The notes under the pieces were generated by a model, which worked only from the letters and a program-made list of their open reading frames with translations, had not been told where the DNA came from and did no database searches. From NCBI RefSeq assembly GCF_039602135.1, contig NZ_CP125942.1, positions 1,984,001-2,048,000 of the forward strand: DNA of 64,000 bases, read 5' to 3'. Shown piece by piece: positions 32,436-43,030 of the stretch. This DNA is from Glutamicibacter sp. B1. Its GTDB lineage: Bacteria > Actinomycetota > Actinomycetes > Actinomycetales > Micrococcaceae. The translations under genes and the position numbers were made by a program. Positions within the stretch are counted from its first letter, which is position 1. Each line of letters opens with the position of its first letter.

Positions 32436-33956
32436 ATGAGTAATCCACTACGCGATGCCCGCGACCGGCGGCTAAACCGCATTGCCGGTCCGGGCGCGCT
32501 GGTGTTCTTCGGAATCACCGGCGACCTCGCCCGCAAGAAACTGATGCCAGCGGTCTATGACCTGGCCAATCGCGGGCTCTTGCCCCCAAACTTTGCCATC
32601 GTCGGCTTCGGCCGCCGCGACTGGAGCGCTGAAGACTTCGCGAACCAGGCACGTGAATGGATCCTGGCCAGCGCCCGAACCCCGTTTAATGAAACGGTCT
32701 TCGCCCAGCTGGCCTCCGGAATGCGTTTTATCTCCGGTGCCTTTGACGATGACGACGCCTATAAGAAACTCGCCGAAACCCTCGACGAGTTGGCTGACTC
32801 TCGCTCCACCGGACGCAATCACGCTTTCTACCTCTCGATCCCACCAAGCTGGTTCGAAATCGTCTGCCAGAAGCTCTCCGAGCACCAGCTGGCCAACGAC
32901 GCTAACCCAGGCTGGGAACGTGTGGTCATCGAAAAGCCATTTGGCCATAACCTGCAAAGCGCCCGTGAGCTGAACGCCATCGTGGAATCGGTCTTCCCTG
33001 CGGACCAGGTCTTCCGCATTGACCACTACCTGGGCAAGGAAACGGTTCAGAACCTGCTGGCCCTGCGCTTCGGCAACCAGATGTTTGAGCCACTGTGGAA
33101 CAACAAGTACGTGGACCACGTGCAGATCACCATGGCCGAAGACATCGGTATTGGTGGACGCGCCAGCTACTATGACGGCGTGGGCGCGGCCCGCGATGTC
33201 ATCCAGAACCACCTGCTCCAGCTACTCGCACTGACCGCGATGGAGGAGCCCATCTCCTTCAACGCCGATCACCTTCGCAGCGAAAAGGAAAAGGTACTCT
33301 CTGCAGTCCAACTGCCCGAGGATCTGGGCGCCGCCAGCGCCCGCGGCCAGTACACCTCCGGTTGGCAGGGTGCTGAAGAAGTCGTCGGTTTCCTCGATGA
33401 GGAAGGCTTCAACCCGAAGTCAAAGACCGAAACCTATGCCGCGGTGCGTCTGAACATCAACACCCGACGCTGGGACGGTGTGCCGTTCTACCTGCGCGCT
33501 GGTAAGCGTCTGGGTCGACGCGTCACCGAGATCGCAGTGGTCTTCAAGAAGGCTCCGAACCTGCTGTTCACCGACCACGAGGACGACGAGTTTGGTCAGA
33601 ACGCCTTCGTGATCCGCGTGCAGCCCGATGAGGGTGCTACCATCCGCTTCTCCTCCAAGGTGCCAGGCACCCAAATGGAGATCCGCGATGTCACCATGGA
33701 CTTCGGCTACGGTAACGCGTTCACCGAGTCCTCCCCCGAGGCCTATGAGCGCCTGATCCTAGACGTCCTGCTGGGCGAACCGCCACTGTTCCCACGCCAT
33801 GAAGAGGTGGAACAGTCCTGGCGCATCCTGGATCCGTTCGAGGAGTACTGGGCTGCCCAGCCGACTCAGCCTGATCCTTATGCACCGGGATCTTGGGGTC
33901 CAGCCAGCAGCGACGAGCTCATGGCCAAAGATGGAAGGACGTGGCGACGCCCATGA
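32436..33956 (+). CDS. zwf: Glucose-6-phosphate dehydrogenase
   Basis: A 506-residue NADP-linked dehydrogenase for the first oxidative step, glucose-6-P to 6-phosphogluconolactone. Rossmann motif FFGITGDLARKKLMPAVY (about 26-43), active-site RIDHYLGKETVQN with the catalytic His/Lys, and FYLRAGKRLGRRVTEIAVVFK. ATG 32436 is preferred: it follows the pgi stop by seven bases with AAGG just upstream, while an upstream in-frame start would add eight residues inside pgi. It overlaps opcA by four bases. OpcA modulates this enzyme in actinobacteria. Confidence 0.96.
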   Translation: MSNPLRDARDRRLNRIAGPGALVFFGITGDLARKKLMPAVYDLANRGLLPPNFAIVGFGRRDWSAEDFANQAREWILASARTPFNETVFAQLASGMRFISGAFDDDDAYKKLAETLDELADSRSTGRNHAFYLSIPPSWFEIVCQKLSEHQLANDANPGWERVVIEKPFGHNLQSARELNAIVESVFPADQVFRIDHYLGKETVQNLLALRFGNQMFEPLWNNKYVDHVQITMAEDIGIGGRASYYDGVGAARDVIQNHLLQLLALTAMEEPISFNADHLRSEKEKVLSAVQLPEDLGAASARGQYTSGWQGAEEVVGFLDEEGFNPKSKTETYAAVRLNINTRRWDGVPFYLRAGKRLGRRVTEIAVVFKKAPNLLFTDHEDDEFGQNAFVIRVQPDEGATIRFSSKVPGTQMEIRDVTMDFGYGNAFTESSPEAYERLILDVLLGEPPLFPRHEEVEQSWRILDPFEEYWAAQPTQPDPYAPGSWGPASSDELMAKDGRTWRRP

Positions 33957-34894
33957 TGATCGATCTTCCCAATACCACCACCTCCAAGGTGGCTAAGAAG
34001 CTGATCTCCTCACGCCGCACCCATGGCGTGGTGGCGCTCTCACGCGTGTTGACCCTGGTGGTCATCACCCGTGAGGGTTTCGCGGAGAACGCCATTGAGG
34101 CCGCGAACTTGGCTAGCCGTGAGCACCCTTGCCGCATCATCGTGGTCGTCCGTGGCAATACCAGCGAAAAGAACCGCCTGGATGTGCAGATCCGTGTTGG
34201 TGGCGACGCCGGCGCATCAGAAGTCATCGTCATGCGCACCTACGGCCCAGACGTGGTCGCCGATGAAGCGCTGATTTCCGCCCTGTTGCTGCCCGATGCT
34301 CCCATCGTGGCTTGGTGGCCGCATGGTGTGCCGAAGGATCCCTACGGTACGGCGCTGGGCAAGTTGGCTCACCGACGGATCACCGACTCAGCTGAGATGG
34401 ACGATCCGACCGCTTCGCTCTTTGGCCGCATCGACACCTACCAGGCTGGCGATACCGATCTAGCGTGGACCCGCCTGACCTTCTGGCGTGCCCAGCTGGC
34501 CAGCATCATTGATCTGGTGGGCACCGAGGATCTGACCGGCATTACGGTGAAGGGTTCGGAGAATTCTCCGTCCACCACCCTGCTGGCTGCTTGGCTGACC
34601 ATGTGCTTGGACGTGCCGGTGACCATCGCTGCGGATAAAACCACTGGGGGCCTGTCCAGCGTGCGTTTGACCCGCGAAGCTGGCGATGTGGAGCTCTCCC
34701 GCCCTTCCGGCGCGGTAGCACACCTCTACCTGCCAGGTTCAGCACCGCAGCGCATCTCTCTGCCACGACGTTCGGTCGCCGAATGCCTCGCCGAAGAAAT
34801 GCGTCGCCTGGATGCGGACGATGTCTTTGGTGAAGTCATCACCAAGGGGCTGAATCTGACCAACCTCAGGAGCGTTGTTCCCAGTGATCGCTAG
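33953..34894 (+). CDS. opcA: Glucose-6-phosphate dehydrogenase assembly/activator protein OpcA
   Basis: A 313-residue OpcA protein. Blocks MIDLPNTTTSKVAKKLISSRRTHGVVALSRVLTLVV, NAIEAANLASREHPCRIIVVVRG, LLLPDAPIVAWWPHGVPKDPYG and RRSVAECLAEEMRRLDADDVFGEV are typical. OpcA stabilises or allosterically activates Zwf; it is largely restricted to actinobacteria and cyanobacteria. ATG 33953 overlaps the zwf stop (ATGA), so the two partners are co-translated. Confidence 0.95.
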   Translation: MMIDLPNTTTSKVAKKLISSRRTHGVVALSRVLTLVVITREGFAENAIEAANLASREHPCRIIVVVRGNTSEKNRLDVQIRVGGDAGASEVIVMRTYGPDVVADEALISALLLPDAPIVAWWPHGVPKDPYGTALGKLAHRRITDSAEMDDPTASLFGRIDTYQAGDTDLAWTRLTFWRAQLASIIDLVGTEDLTGITVKGSENSPSTTLLAAWLTMCLDVPVTIAADKTTGGLSSVRLTREAGDVELSRPSGAVAHLYLPGSAPQRISLPRRSVAECLAEEMRRLDADDVFGEVITKGLNLTNLRSVVPSDR

Positions 34895-35624
34895 GCAAAT
34901 CACCATCCATGAAGATGTTGCATCCACCGCGCACGCCATTGCTGCCCGTCTGATCACCTCGATCAACGACGCAGTGGCCGCGCGCGGGGTCGCTCACATT
35001 GTCGTTACCGGCGGTACTTTGGGCATTGCTGCGCTCAAGGCGGTGGCCGAGAACCCGGCTAGGGTCAGCGTGAACTGGTCACAGGTGCACTTCTGGTGGG
35101 GTGACGAGCGTTTTGTCGCTGCAGATTCAGAAGACCGCAACGTGTTGCAGGCCGAGGAACTCTTCGCTGCCTTAGACGAGCTGGGGTTAGATCGAGGTAC
35201 TGTGCACGCTATGGGCTCCACTGATCAGTACGAAACCGCTGAAGAGGCAGCAGTTGCCTACACGCAGTTGCTCGCCGCCGAAGCCTCCGAAGGGGCTGCT
35301 TCTCCGGTATTCGATGTATTGATGCTGGGCATGGGTCCAGACTCGCATGTCGCCTCGCTCTTCCCGAACCACACACGTTCAGAAGAGCTTGGTGCCATTG
35401 CGGTTCATGACTCCCCCAAGCCACCACCACATCGCGTCTCACTGACCATGGGTACCATCAATACCGCGCGTGAAGTGTGGCTCATTGTTGCCGGCGCCGA
35501 CAAGGCCCCTGCCTTGGCTGCTGCCGCCCACGAAATCAACGAGGTGACTGTTCCGGCCAGCGCTGTTCATGGAACCGAGGCAACTCGGTGGATCATTGAC
35601 CGTGCTGCTTCAACGCTACTTTAG
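34884..35624 (+). CDS. pgl: 6-Phosphogluconolactonase
   Basis: A 246-residue enzyme of the NagB/Pgl fold hydrolysing 6-phosphogluconolactone. Visible: VTGGTLGIAALKAV (substrate loop), VHFWWGDERFVAADSEDRN, LMLGMGPDSHVASLFPNH with the family active-site histidine, and TINTAREVWLIVAGADKA. Start is uncertain: GTG 34884 (used here) or TTG 34875; both overlap the opcA end, and AGGAG at 34868-34872 fits the distal one better. It is the last gene of the operon and is followed by a hairpin. Confidence 0.94.
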   Translation: MIARQITIHEDVASTAHAIAARLITSINDAVAARGVAHIVVTGGTLGIAALKAVAENPARVSVNWSQVHFWWGDERFVAADSEDRNVLQAEELFAALDELGLDRGTVHAMGSTDQYETAEEAAVAYTQLLAAEASEGAASPVFDVLMLGMGPDSHVASLFPNHTRSEELGAIAVHDSPKPPPHRVSLTMGTINTAREVWLIVAGADKAPALAAAAHEINEVTVPASAVHGTEATRWIIDRAASTLL

Positions 35625-35632
35625 CTAGTACC

Positions 35633-35681
35633 GCAAAGGTCGGCTCCGAGAACCGCATGGTTCTTAGAGCCGGCCTTTTGC
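35633..35681 (+). terminator. Terminator of the pentose-phosphate operon
   Basis: GCAAAGGTCGGCTC (35633-35646) pairs with GAGCCGGCCTTTTGC (35667-35681) with a wobble and an inner GAGAACC/GGTTCT stem. The T tract (CCTTTTGC) is inside the stem end, so it is a moderate terminator. Confidence 0.75.
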
Positions 35682-35706
35682 GCTAACCCCGTCAAAAAGG
35701 ACTCTC

Positions 35707-36672
35707 ATGCCAGAATTATCTTCCCCGCTGAATCTCACGGTGATTGGCTCAGGCGTTATCGGTCTGTCCACCGCCCACGAATTGGCTTCACACGGCCACA
35801 GAGTTCGGGTGATCAGCGATCAAGAACCTCTGCAGACCGTCTCCGCGGTGGCCGCGGCCATCTGGTTCCCTTACCATTCCGAGAATTCTCCGGCCGCCGA
35901 CGTGTTGCTGGCTCGGACCCTGGCACGTTTCGAAGCACTGTCGCTGATACCGGAGACCGGTGTAGATCTCCGCTTCGGCGTCGACATTGAACGCAGTGCC
36001 GATGCCGATCGTTCGTGGACTCGTCATGTCGCCGATGCTCAGGTCGTTGAGCCCTCTGCCGTGCCCGCTGGCGCGCTCTCAGCCACCAGCGGCACCGTTC
36101 CGGTGATCACCATGCCCACCTACCTTGAATGGCTGCAGAATCAGTGCCGACAGCTCGGCGTGATTTTCGAACAGCGCACCGTCTCCTCCATGGCCGAACT
36201 ATCTGCCGACGCGGATGCAGTGGTTCTGGCAGCTGGCCTGCGTGGTGGCGAGCTGCTGGGAGATGACCAGAGCGTCTATCCCATCCGTGGACAGGTGATT
36301 CGCCTAGCTAATACTGTGGGCCTGCGTGACTGGCTCAGCGATGATGATCATCCCGACGGTGTTGCCTACATTATTCCGCGACGCGATGACATCATTGTCG
36401 GCGGTACCGATGTTGCCAACGATACTCGTCTTGAAGTTGATGAGCAGCTCGCGCAGGCGATGCTCACGCGTGCGATCAGTCTGGTTCCAGAACTGGCCGA
36501 CTGCGCCGTTTTGGAGCACAAGGTCGGTTTGCGTCCTGCCCGCGAGACCATCCGTTTGGAACGCGTTGCCGGGCATGAAGTCCCAGTGATTGCGGCCTAT
36601 GGGCACGGTGGCGGTGGTGTAACACTGTCTTGGGGCACTGCCGAGCGAGTCGTTGAATTGCTCGAGCACTAG
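35707..36672 (+). CDS. dao: D-amino-acid oxidase
   Basis: A 321-residue FAD enzyme of the DAAO/DASOX family that oxidises D-amino acids to 2-oxo acids with H2O2 and ammonia. Dinucleotide motif TVIGSGVIGLSTAHEL (about 11-26), AAAIWFPY, AGLRGGELLGDDQSVYPIRGQVIRL, IIPRRDDIIVGGT, then GLRPARETIRLE with the substrate-carboxylate arginine, and YGHGGGGVTLSWGTA at the C terminus. There is no C-terminal SKL-like signal, as expected for a bacterium. Well-studied enzymes come from Arthrobacter/Glutamicibacter. AAGGA precedes the ATG. It stands alone between two terminators. Confidence 0.93.
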   Translation: MPELSSPLNLTVIGSGVIGLSTAHELASHGHRVRVISDQEPLQTVSAVAAAIWFPYHSENSPAADVLLARTLARFEALSLIPETGVDLRFGVDIERSADADRSWTRHVADAQVVEPSAVPAGALSATSGTVPVITMPTYLEWLQNQCRQLGVIFEQRTVSSMAELSADADAVVLAAGLRGGELLGDDQSVYPIRGQVIRLANTVGLRDWLSDDDHPDGVAYIIPRRDDIIVGGTDVANDTRLEVDEQLAQAMLTRAISLVPELADCAVLEHKVGLRPARETIRLERVAGHEVPVIAAYGHGGGGVTLSWGTAERVVELLEH

Positions 36673-36710
36673 TACCTGGCTGAGAACTTGAGGATATTGC
36701 GTTAAAACTC

Positions 36711-36747
36711 AACGGGTGCCTTCCGCATTATGTGGAAGGCACCCGTT
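36711..36747. terminator. Bidirectional terminator between dao and secG
   Basis: A 17-bp stem AACGGGTGCCTTCCGCA (36711-36727) with TGTGGAAGGCACCCGTT (36731-36747), one G/U pair and a 3-base loop, flanked by AAAA on the left and TTTGCTTTTT on the right. It can end both the dao transcript and the gap-pgk-tpiA-secG transcript. Confidence 0.9.
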
Positions 36748-36773
36748 GTTTGCTTTTTGGCTTAGGGCTTCAT

Positions 36774-37025
36774 TTAGCCTTCAGCACTGAATCTCAGGAC
36801 TAGGGCGAGGCCGATAATGACGGCGCCCCAGATCAGACCAAGAATAATGGTGATACGGTTCAGGTTACGCTCTGCGACACCTGACGAACCCATTGAGCTG
36901 GTCATTCCGCCGCCGAACATGTCCGACATACCGCCACCACGACCCTTATGAAGCAGGATCAGCAGAGTGAGCAAGACACTGGTAAGGCCCAGCAGTACCT
37001 GCAAAATGATCTTGATAATATCCAA
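36774..37025 (-). CDS. secG: Preprotein translocase subunit SecG
   Basis: An 83-residue protein with two hydrophobic helices (about 3-25 and 56-78) joined by a glycine-rich loop (LHKGRGGGMSDMFGGGMTSSMGSSGVAERN), the normal SecG layout. SecG is the small accessory subunit of the SecYEG channel. It starts at TTG 37025 with AAGGA upstream. It follows tpiA by 22 bases, an arrangement conserved in actinobacteria. Confidence 0.95.
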   Translation of the reverse strand: MDIIKIILQVLLGLTSVLLTLLILLHKGRGGGMSDMFGGGMTSSMGSSGVAERNLNRITIILGLIWGAVIIGLALVLRFSAEG

Positions 37026-37047
37026 GTCGACGGTTCCTTAGCTAGAT

Positions 37048-37863
37048 TCAGTCGGTAACGAGATGTTGCTCGAACCTGACAATATTAGCAAACTCTTCAG
37101 CGTCGAGGCTGGCTCCGCCAACCAACACGCCGTCAACGTCACGCTCACGCATGATCGCTGCCGCGTTTGCTGCCTTAACACTACCGCCATAAAGCAGCTG
37201 TGTCTTTTCAGCAATGTCTTCACCGAAGCGCTCGGTCAGTGCACCACGAATTGCAGCACACATTTCCTGAGCATCTGCAGGCCCTGCAACTTCACCGGTA
37301 CCAATAGCCCATACTGGCTCGTAAGCAATAACCAGGTTCTCTGCCTGCTCAGCACTCACGCCTTCCAGCGATTCAGCCAACTGGTTCAAGGTGTACGCAA
37401 CGTGCTCGCCAGCCTTACGAACCTCCAAGCCTTCGCCAACGCACAGCATTGGGGTCAGCTCGTGGCGGTAAGCTGCACCCAGCTTCGCTGCAATCACCTC
37501 GTTGGTTTCATTGTGGTACTCACGACGTTCTGAGTGGCCTACGAGCACGTAGGTGCAACCCAACTTGTTCAGGAACTGACCGGAGATTTCACCGGTGTAG
37601 GCACCCGAATCCTGTGCCGACAAATCCTGGGCGCCGTAAACGACCTCCAGCTTGTCGCCCAGAACCAAAGTCTGAACGCCACGGATATCCGTGAACGGTG
37701 GGAATACTGCCACCTGAGCACGATCGTAGTTGTGCTCGTGATCCTTGAGGGTCCACGCCAACTTCTGGACAAGGGTGATGCCCTGGACATGGTCCATGTT
37801 CATCTTCCAGTTGCCAGCGATCAGTGGCTGACGCACAAAGGCGCCGTTCTGCGAAATGGTCAT
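37048..37863 (-). CDS. tpiA: Triosephosphate isomerase
   Basis: A 271-residue TIM interconverting dihydroxyacetone phosphate and glyceraldehyde-3-P. Landmarks: [10 protein letters not shown] (about 16-25, with the catalytic lysine), [13 protein letters not shown] (catalytic histidine), [18 protein letters not shown] (catalytic glutamate and flexible loop) and [12 protein letters not shown] (phosphate site). Length is slightly above the common 250. It begins three bases after pgk ends. Confidence 0.97.
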   Translation of the reverse strand: MTISQNGAFVRQPLIAGNWKMNMDHVQGITLVQKLAWTLKDHEHNYDRAQVAVFPPFTDIRGVQTLVLGDKLEVVYGAQDLSAQDSGAYTGEISGQFLNKLGCTYVLVGHSERREYHNETNEVIAAKLGAAYRHELTPMLCVGEGLEVRKAGEHVAYTLNQLAESLEGVSAEQAENLVIAYEPVWAIGTGEVAGPADAQEMCAAIRGALTERFGEDIAEKTQLLYGGSVKAANAAAIMRERDVDGVLVGGASLDAEEFANIVRFEQHLVTD

Positions 37864-37866
37864 TTC

Positions 37867-39096
37867 TTAACCTTCCAATGCGGCAACGCCCGGCAGGGTC
37901 TTGCCTTCGAGGTACTCCAAGGAAGCTCCGCCACCGGTGGAGATGTGACCGAAGTCCTCCTCCGAGAAGCCCAATGCGCGAACTGCAGCTGCAGAATCGC
38001 CACCGCCGACAACGCTGAATGCTTCAGAGTTTGCCAGTGCCTGAGCAACGGTGCGGGTACCTTCAGCGAACGCCGGAATTTCGAAGACGCCCATTGGGCC
38101 ATTCCAGAACACGGTGTTTGCGCTGGTGATGTAGCTTGCGAACTGTTCGGCCGATTTTGGTCCGATATCCAGACCAAGTCCGGTGGAACCGAAGCTTGCT
38201 TCCTCAATCTTGTCAGCTGGCAAGATTTCATGTGCCGCGTCTGCGCCGAACTTCTCGGCGACAACTACGTCAACAGGAACGATGATCTCGCAGCCCAATT
38301 GATCGGCACGCTTGAGGTATTCCTGGCAGGTAGCGATCTGGTCTTCTTCCAGCAACGAGCCGCCAATGGCGTAACCCTGTGCCTTGAGGAAGGTGAATGC
38401 CATGCCGCCGCCGATCAGCAACTGATCAGCCTTGCCCAGCAGGTTATCGATCACTGCAAGCTTGTCCGATACCTTGGACCCACCCAGCACGACCACGTAG
38501 GGACGCTTTGGAGCCTCGGTCAGGGTCTTTAGGACCTTGACTTCGGTAGCCACCAAGTCGCCCTGGTAGCTAGGAAGCAGGCTGGCAATGTCATAAACGG
38601 AGGCGTGCTTGCGGTGGACGGCGCCAAAAGCGTCGTTGACGTAAGCACCGTTCTCGCCGGTCAATGCAGCGAGTTCCTTGGCGAACTCTTCGCGCTCGGC
38701 GTCAACCTTAGAGGTTTCACGAGCGTCAAAGCGGACGTTTTCGAGAACCAGTACGGATCCTTCGGCAAGGTCTGCTGCCAAGTTACGAGCAGATTCGCCC
38801 ACAACATCTTCGGCGACCGTTACGTCAAAATCCGCCAGTTCGTTCAAACGCTGAGCTGCTGGTGCGATCGAGTACTTCGCATCGAACTGCCCCTTAGGGC
38901 GGCCCAAGTGCGCCATCACGATGACCTTTGCACCTGCTTCAACCAGCTTGGTGATGACCGGCAAAGATGCGCGAACGCGGCCGTCATCGGTCACAGTTGC
39001 ACCGTCGAGCGGCACGTTCAGGTCGCTTCGGACCAGAACGTGCCGTCCGCGGACACCGTTGTCAGCGATCAATTCGTCAATAGTGTGAGAAGACAT
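37867..39096 (-). CDS. pgk: Phosphoglycerate kinase
   Basis: A 409-residue kinase forming ATP from 1,3-bisphosphoglycerate. [15 protein letters not shown] (about 18-32), [51 protein letters not shown] and the C-terminal [17 protein letters not shown]...[23 protein letters not shown] are all standard. It sits between gap (16 bases upstream) and tpiA, forming the operon gap-pgk-tpiA-secG. Confidence 0.97.
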   Translation of the reverse strand: MSSHTIDELIADNGVRGRHVLVRSDLNVPLDGATVTDDGRVRASLPVITKLVEAGAKVIVMAHLGRPKGQFDAKYSIAPAAQRLNELADFDVTVAEDVVGESARNLAADLAEGSVLVLENVRFDARETSKVDAEREEFAKELAALTGENGAYVNDAFGAVHRKHASVYDIASLLPSYQGDLVATEVKVLKTLTEAPKRPYVVVLGGSKVSDKLAVIDNLLGKADQLLIGGGMAFTFLKAQGYAIGGSLLEEDQIATCQEYLKRADQLGCEIIVPVDVVVAEKFGADAAHEILPADKIEEASFGSTGLGLDIGPKSAEQFASYITSANTVFWNGPMGVFEIPAFAEGTRTVAQALANSEAFSVVGGGDSAAAVRALGFSEEDFGHISTGGGASLEYLEGKTLPGVAALEG

Positions 39097-39112
39097 ATCT
39101 CTAGGTTATCGA

Positions 39113-40244
<1,132 letters not shown>

Positions 40245-40303
40245 CACACTTGAAACATACTACGCTATTTTGGCGCAGAATGTGAGGTAACTTACCAGAT
40301 TAC

Positions 40304-40933
40304 TTATTTACCTGGAACGATCAGCGATGCTGCACCGTTGCGGGCAGCCTCAAAACGTGACTGAACGTCTGCCCAGTTCACGATGTTCCAGAATGCCTTG
40401 ACGTAGTCAGCCTTGACGTTGACGTAGTCCAGGTAGAAAGCGTGCTCCCACATGTCCAGCATCAGCAGTGGGGTGGTTGCTACAGGAACGTTGCCCTGCT
40501 GATCGTACAGTTGCTCGATAACCAACTGGCCACCCAGTGCATCGTATGCCAGTACAGCCCAACCGGAGCCCTGCAGGCTCATTGCTGCTGCGGTGAAGTG
40601 ACCACGGAAACCGTCGAAGGAACCGAAGTACTCATCGATTGCTGCAGCCAGCTCGCCCTCAGGCTTGTCGCCACCCTCTGGGGAAAGGTTGTTCCAGAAG
40701 ATCGAGTGGTTGGTGTGGCCACCCAGGTGGAATGCCAGGTCCTTGGACAGCTTCGGAATGTTACCGAATTCGCCCTTTTCGCGTGCTTCGGCCAGCTGTT
40801 CCAGCGCCGAGTTAGCGCCAGCAACGTAGGTTGCGTGGTGCTTGGAGTGGTGCAGCTCCATGATGCGAGCCGAGATATTTGGCTCGAGAGCAGCGTAGTC
40901 GTACTGCAGTTCTGGCAGCGAATATACAGCCAT
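40304..40933 (-). CDS. sodA: Superoxide dismutase (Fe/Mn family)
   Basis: A 209-residue SOD converting superoxide to O2 and H2O2. Metal ligands are visible in the usual places: [13 protein letters not shown] (about 25-37), [14 protein letters not shown], and [13 protein letters not shown] near the C terminus. [15 protein letters not shown] has the Gly-Gln region that differs between Mn and Fe forms; the pattern is compatible with Mn or cambialistic use. ATG 40933 follows GAGGAG by six bases; the frame is open further upstream but without homology. Alone between whiA and gap. Confidence 0.96.
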   Translation of the reverse strand: MAVYSLPELQYDYAALEPNISARIMELHHSKHHATYVAGANSALEQLAEAREKGEFGNIPKLSKDLAFHLGGHTNHSIFWNNLSPEGGDKPEGELAAAIDEYFGSFDGFRGHFTAAAMSLQGSGWAVLAYDALGGQLVIEQLYDQQGNVPVATTPLLMLDMWEHAFYLDYVNVKADYVKAFWNIVNWADVQSRFEAARNGAASLIVPGK

Positions 40934-40994
40934 GATTCTCCTCAATTTTCTCTTTCGGATGAATCTCCATGGGAGGGCTCCCATGGGGACACTT

Positions 40995-41975
40995 TTAGTG
41001 TTCCATTTCGTCTAATGGAACGCTGGACTCCGTACCTGGTATTCCCAGATCGCTAGCCTTTTTGTCAGCCATTGCCAACAATCGACGAATACGGCCAGCT
41101 ATGGCGTCCTTGGTCATTGGCGGTTCAGCCATGCGGCCGAGCTCATCCAAGGAGGCTTGCTTATGTTCCAGGCGAAGCAATCCCGCGTAACGCAAATGTT
41201 CGGGAACTTCATCGCCAAGAATGGTCAGTGCACGCTCCACGCGGGCGCCGGCAGCTACTGCCGCCTGTGCGCTACGGCGAAGGTTGGCATCATCAAAGTT
41301 TGCCAACCGGTTGGCCGTGGCGCGGACCTCTTTGCGCATGCGACGCTCTTCCCACACCATCAAGGCATCGTGGGCGCCCATACGGGTCAACAGTTGCGCG
41401 ATCGCGTCTCCGTCACGAATGACTACGCGGTCAACACCGCGTACCTCGCGGGCTTTAACAGTCAGGCCGAGCCGACGTGCCGCACCCACCAGAGCCAAGG
41501 CGGCTTCTGGTCCGGGGCAGGTAATTTCAAGTGCCGAGCTTCGACCAGGTTCGGTCAGCGAACCGTGAGACAAGAAGGCACCACGCCATACCGCCTCAGC
41601 ATCTGCCGTGGAACCATTAACAATGACCGAAGGCAGCCCACGAACGGGGCGACCGCGCTGGTCAAGTAGTCCGGTTTGGCGGGCGAGAACTTCACCGTCT
41701 TTTGCTACGCGAACGATGTATCGACTGCCCTTACGAATGCCAGAGCCAGAGACCATCACGATCTCGGCTTCATGACCATATAACTCGCCAATGGCAAGCT
41801 TCAGGCGACGGGCCGTCGCGGCCAGGTCCACCTCAGCTTCAATGACAATTCGCCCGGAGACAATATGCAGTCCCCCGCTGAAGCGGAGCATCGTCGAAAC
41901 CTCGGCCTTACGAACCGACGGCTTGCGAATCTCAACCCGCGACAGCTCGTCTTTGACGGAAGCCGTCAATGCCAT
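40995..41975 (-). CDS. whiA: Sporulation/cell-division regulator WhiA
   Basis: A 326-residue WhiA, a DNA-binding protein made of a degenerate homing-endonuclease (LAGLIDADG-like) N domain ([48 protein letters not shown]) and a C-terminal HTH ([29 protein letters not shown]). In Streptomyces it controls sporulation septation; in non-sporulating actinobacteria the role is probably in cell division. GGGAG precedes the ATG. It is the last gene of the uvrC-rapZ-yvcK-whiA row. Confidence 0.96.
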   Translation of the reverse strand: MALTASVKDELSRVEIRKPSVRKAEVSTMLRFSGGLHIVSGRIVIEAEVDLAATARRLKLAIGELYGHEAEIVMVSGSGIRKGSRYIVRVAKDGEVLARQTGLLDQRGRPVRGLPSVIVNGSTADAEAVWRGAFLSHGSLTEPGRSSALEITCPGPEAALALVGAARRLGLTVKAREVRGVDRVVIRDGDAIAQLLTRMGAHDALMVWEERRMRKEVRATANRLANFDDANLRRSAQAAVAAGARVERALTILGDEVPEHLRYAGLLRLEHKQASLDELGRMAEPPMTKDAIAGRIRRLLAMADKKASDLGIPGTESSVPLDEMEH

Positions 41976-42002
41976 GAATTAAACTCCCTTACTTGGATCT
42001 TC

Positions 42003-43025
42003 CTAAGATCCGATCGCGGTAAACACCTCATGATAGGCCGCCGCTAGTCGCAACGGGTCATGCACTGCACGACCGTCAGATACTCCTACTGTACTAAAAA
42101 AGACACGTGCGCCGAGTTTTTGCGCTGCCAGCTCAAATCTCTCACGATTATGAATCTTGGACTCATCAGCGATGATCGCGTCAAAAGTCACCCCTGGCGC
42201 ATACCGACCGAGCACTTCCAGGTGCGCTGCGGCATCCATGCCAGCAGTTTCCTCAGTATCCACCGACAGGTTCATGGTCAGTAGTTTCTTCGCTGTCGTG
42301 GAAGCAATAGCCTGACGCATGTCTGGAAGTAACAAATGTGGAAGCACCGATGTGTACCAAGAACCAGGACCGAGAATCACCCAATCTGCCAGTTCAATAG
42401 ACTCTAATGCTTCCGCGCAAGCCGGTGCATCCGCTGGTTCAAGGTGAACATTTGTGACTAATCCCCCGGAACCAGCGCGAGCCAACTTAGCTTGACCCAC
42501 GATTCGTCGACGCACCAAGGACTCGTTATCGTCGGACTCTAGAACTTCGCCGTTAATGGATAACGGCACGGTGCTCATGGGCAAAACCTGACCTCGGGCA
42601 CCAAGTAACGCCCCTGCCCAACGCAGACCAGCCACGGGGTTATCCAGTAGTTCCCACAGGGCCAAAATCAGTAGGTTTCCCACCGCATGACCGTTCAGTG
42701 GTTCGTCCTGATTAACGTCTGACGCAAACCGATGTTGCATGACATCTCGCCAAGTGCGACCCCAATCGTTGTCATCACAGAGGGCAGCCAGAGCCATACG
42801 TAAATCGCCTGGTGGCAGAACGTCAAAGGAACCACGCAGACGGCCTGAACTTCCGCCATCATCAGCGACAGTAACCACAGCAGTCAGATCCGTAGTTAGC
42901 CTACGAAGAGCTGACAACGAAGAGGAAAGACCATGTCCCCCACCGAGGGCAACCACCGATGGATTACGTTGTTCGCTACCTCTGGTAAGGCCCTGAATGG
43001 AAATTGGACCAGTTGCAAAAGCCAT
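42003..43025 (-). CDS. yvcK: Gluconeogenesis factor YvcK/CuvA (CofD-like)
   Basis: A 340-residue protein of the CofD/YvcK family: VALGGGHGLSSSLSALRRL (about 25-43) and TVADDGGSSGRLRGSFDVLPPGDLRMALAAL, with WVILGPGSWYTSVLPHLL. YvcK binds UDP-sugars and supports cell-wall synthesis and growth on gluconeogenic carbon. It lies five bases downstream of rapZ and 27 upstream of whiA, the conserved actinobacterial trio. Confidence 0.94.
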   Translation of the reverse strand: MAFATGPISIQGLTRGSEQRNPSVVALGGGHGLSSSLSALRRLTTDLTAVVTVADDGGSSGRLRGSFDVLPPGDLRMALAALCDDNDWGRTWRDVMQHRFASDVNQDEPLNGHAVGNLLILALWELLDNPVAGLRWAGALLGARGQVLPMSTVPLSINGEVLESDDNESLVRRRIVGQAKLARAGSGGLVTNVHLEPADAPACAEALESIELADWVILGPGSWYTSVLPHLLLPDMRQAIASTTAKKLLTMNLSVDTEETAGMDAAAHLEVLGRYAPGVTFDAIIADESKIHNRERFELAAQKLGARVFFSTVGVSDGRAVHDPLRLAAAYHEVFTAIGS

Positions 43026-43030
43026 GACAG

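Noticed and set aside
37534..38532. A 332-codon plus-strand frame across tpiA and pgk
   Set aside because: Antisense to two certain glycolytic genes.
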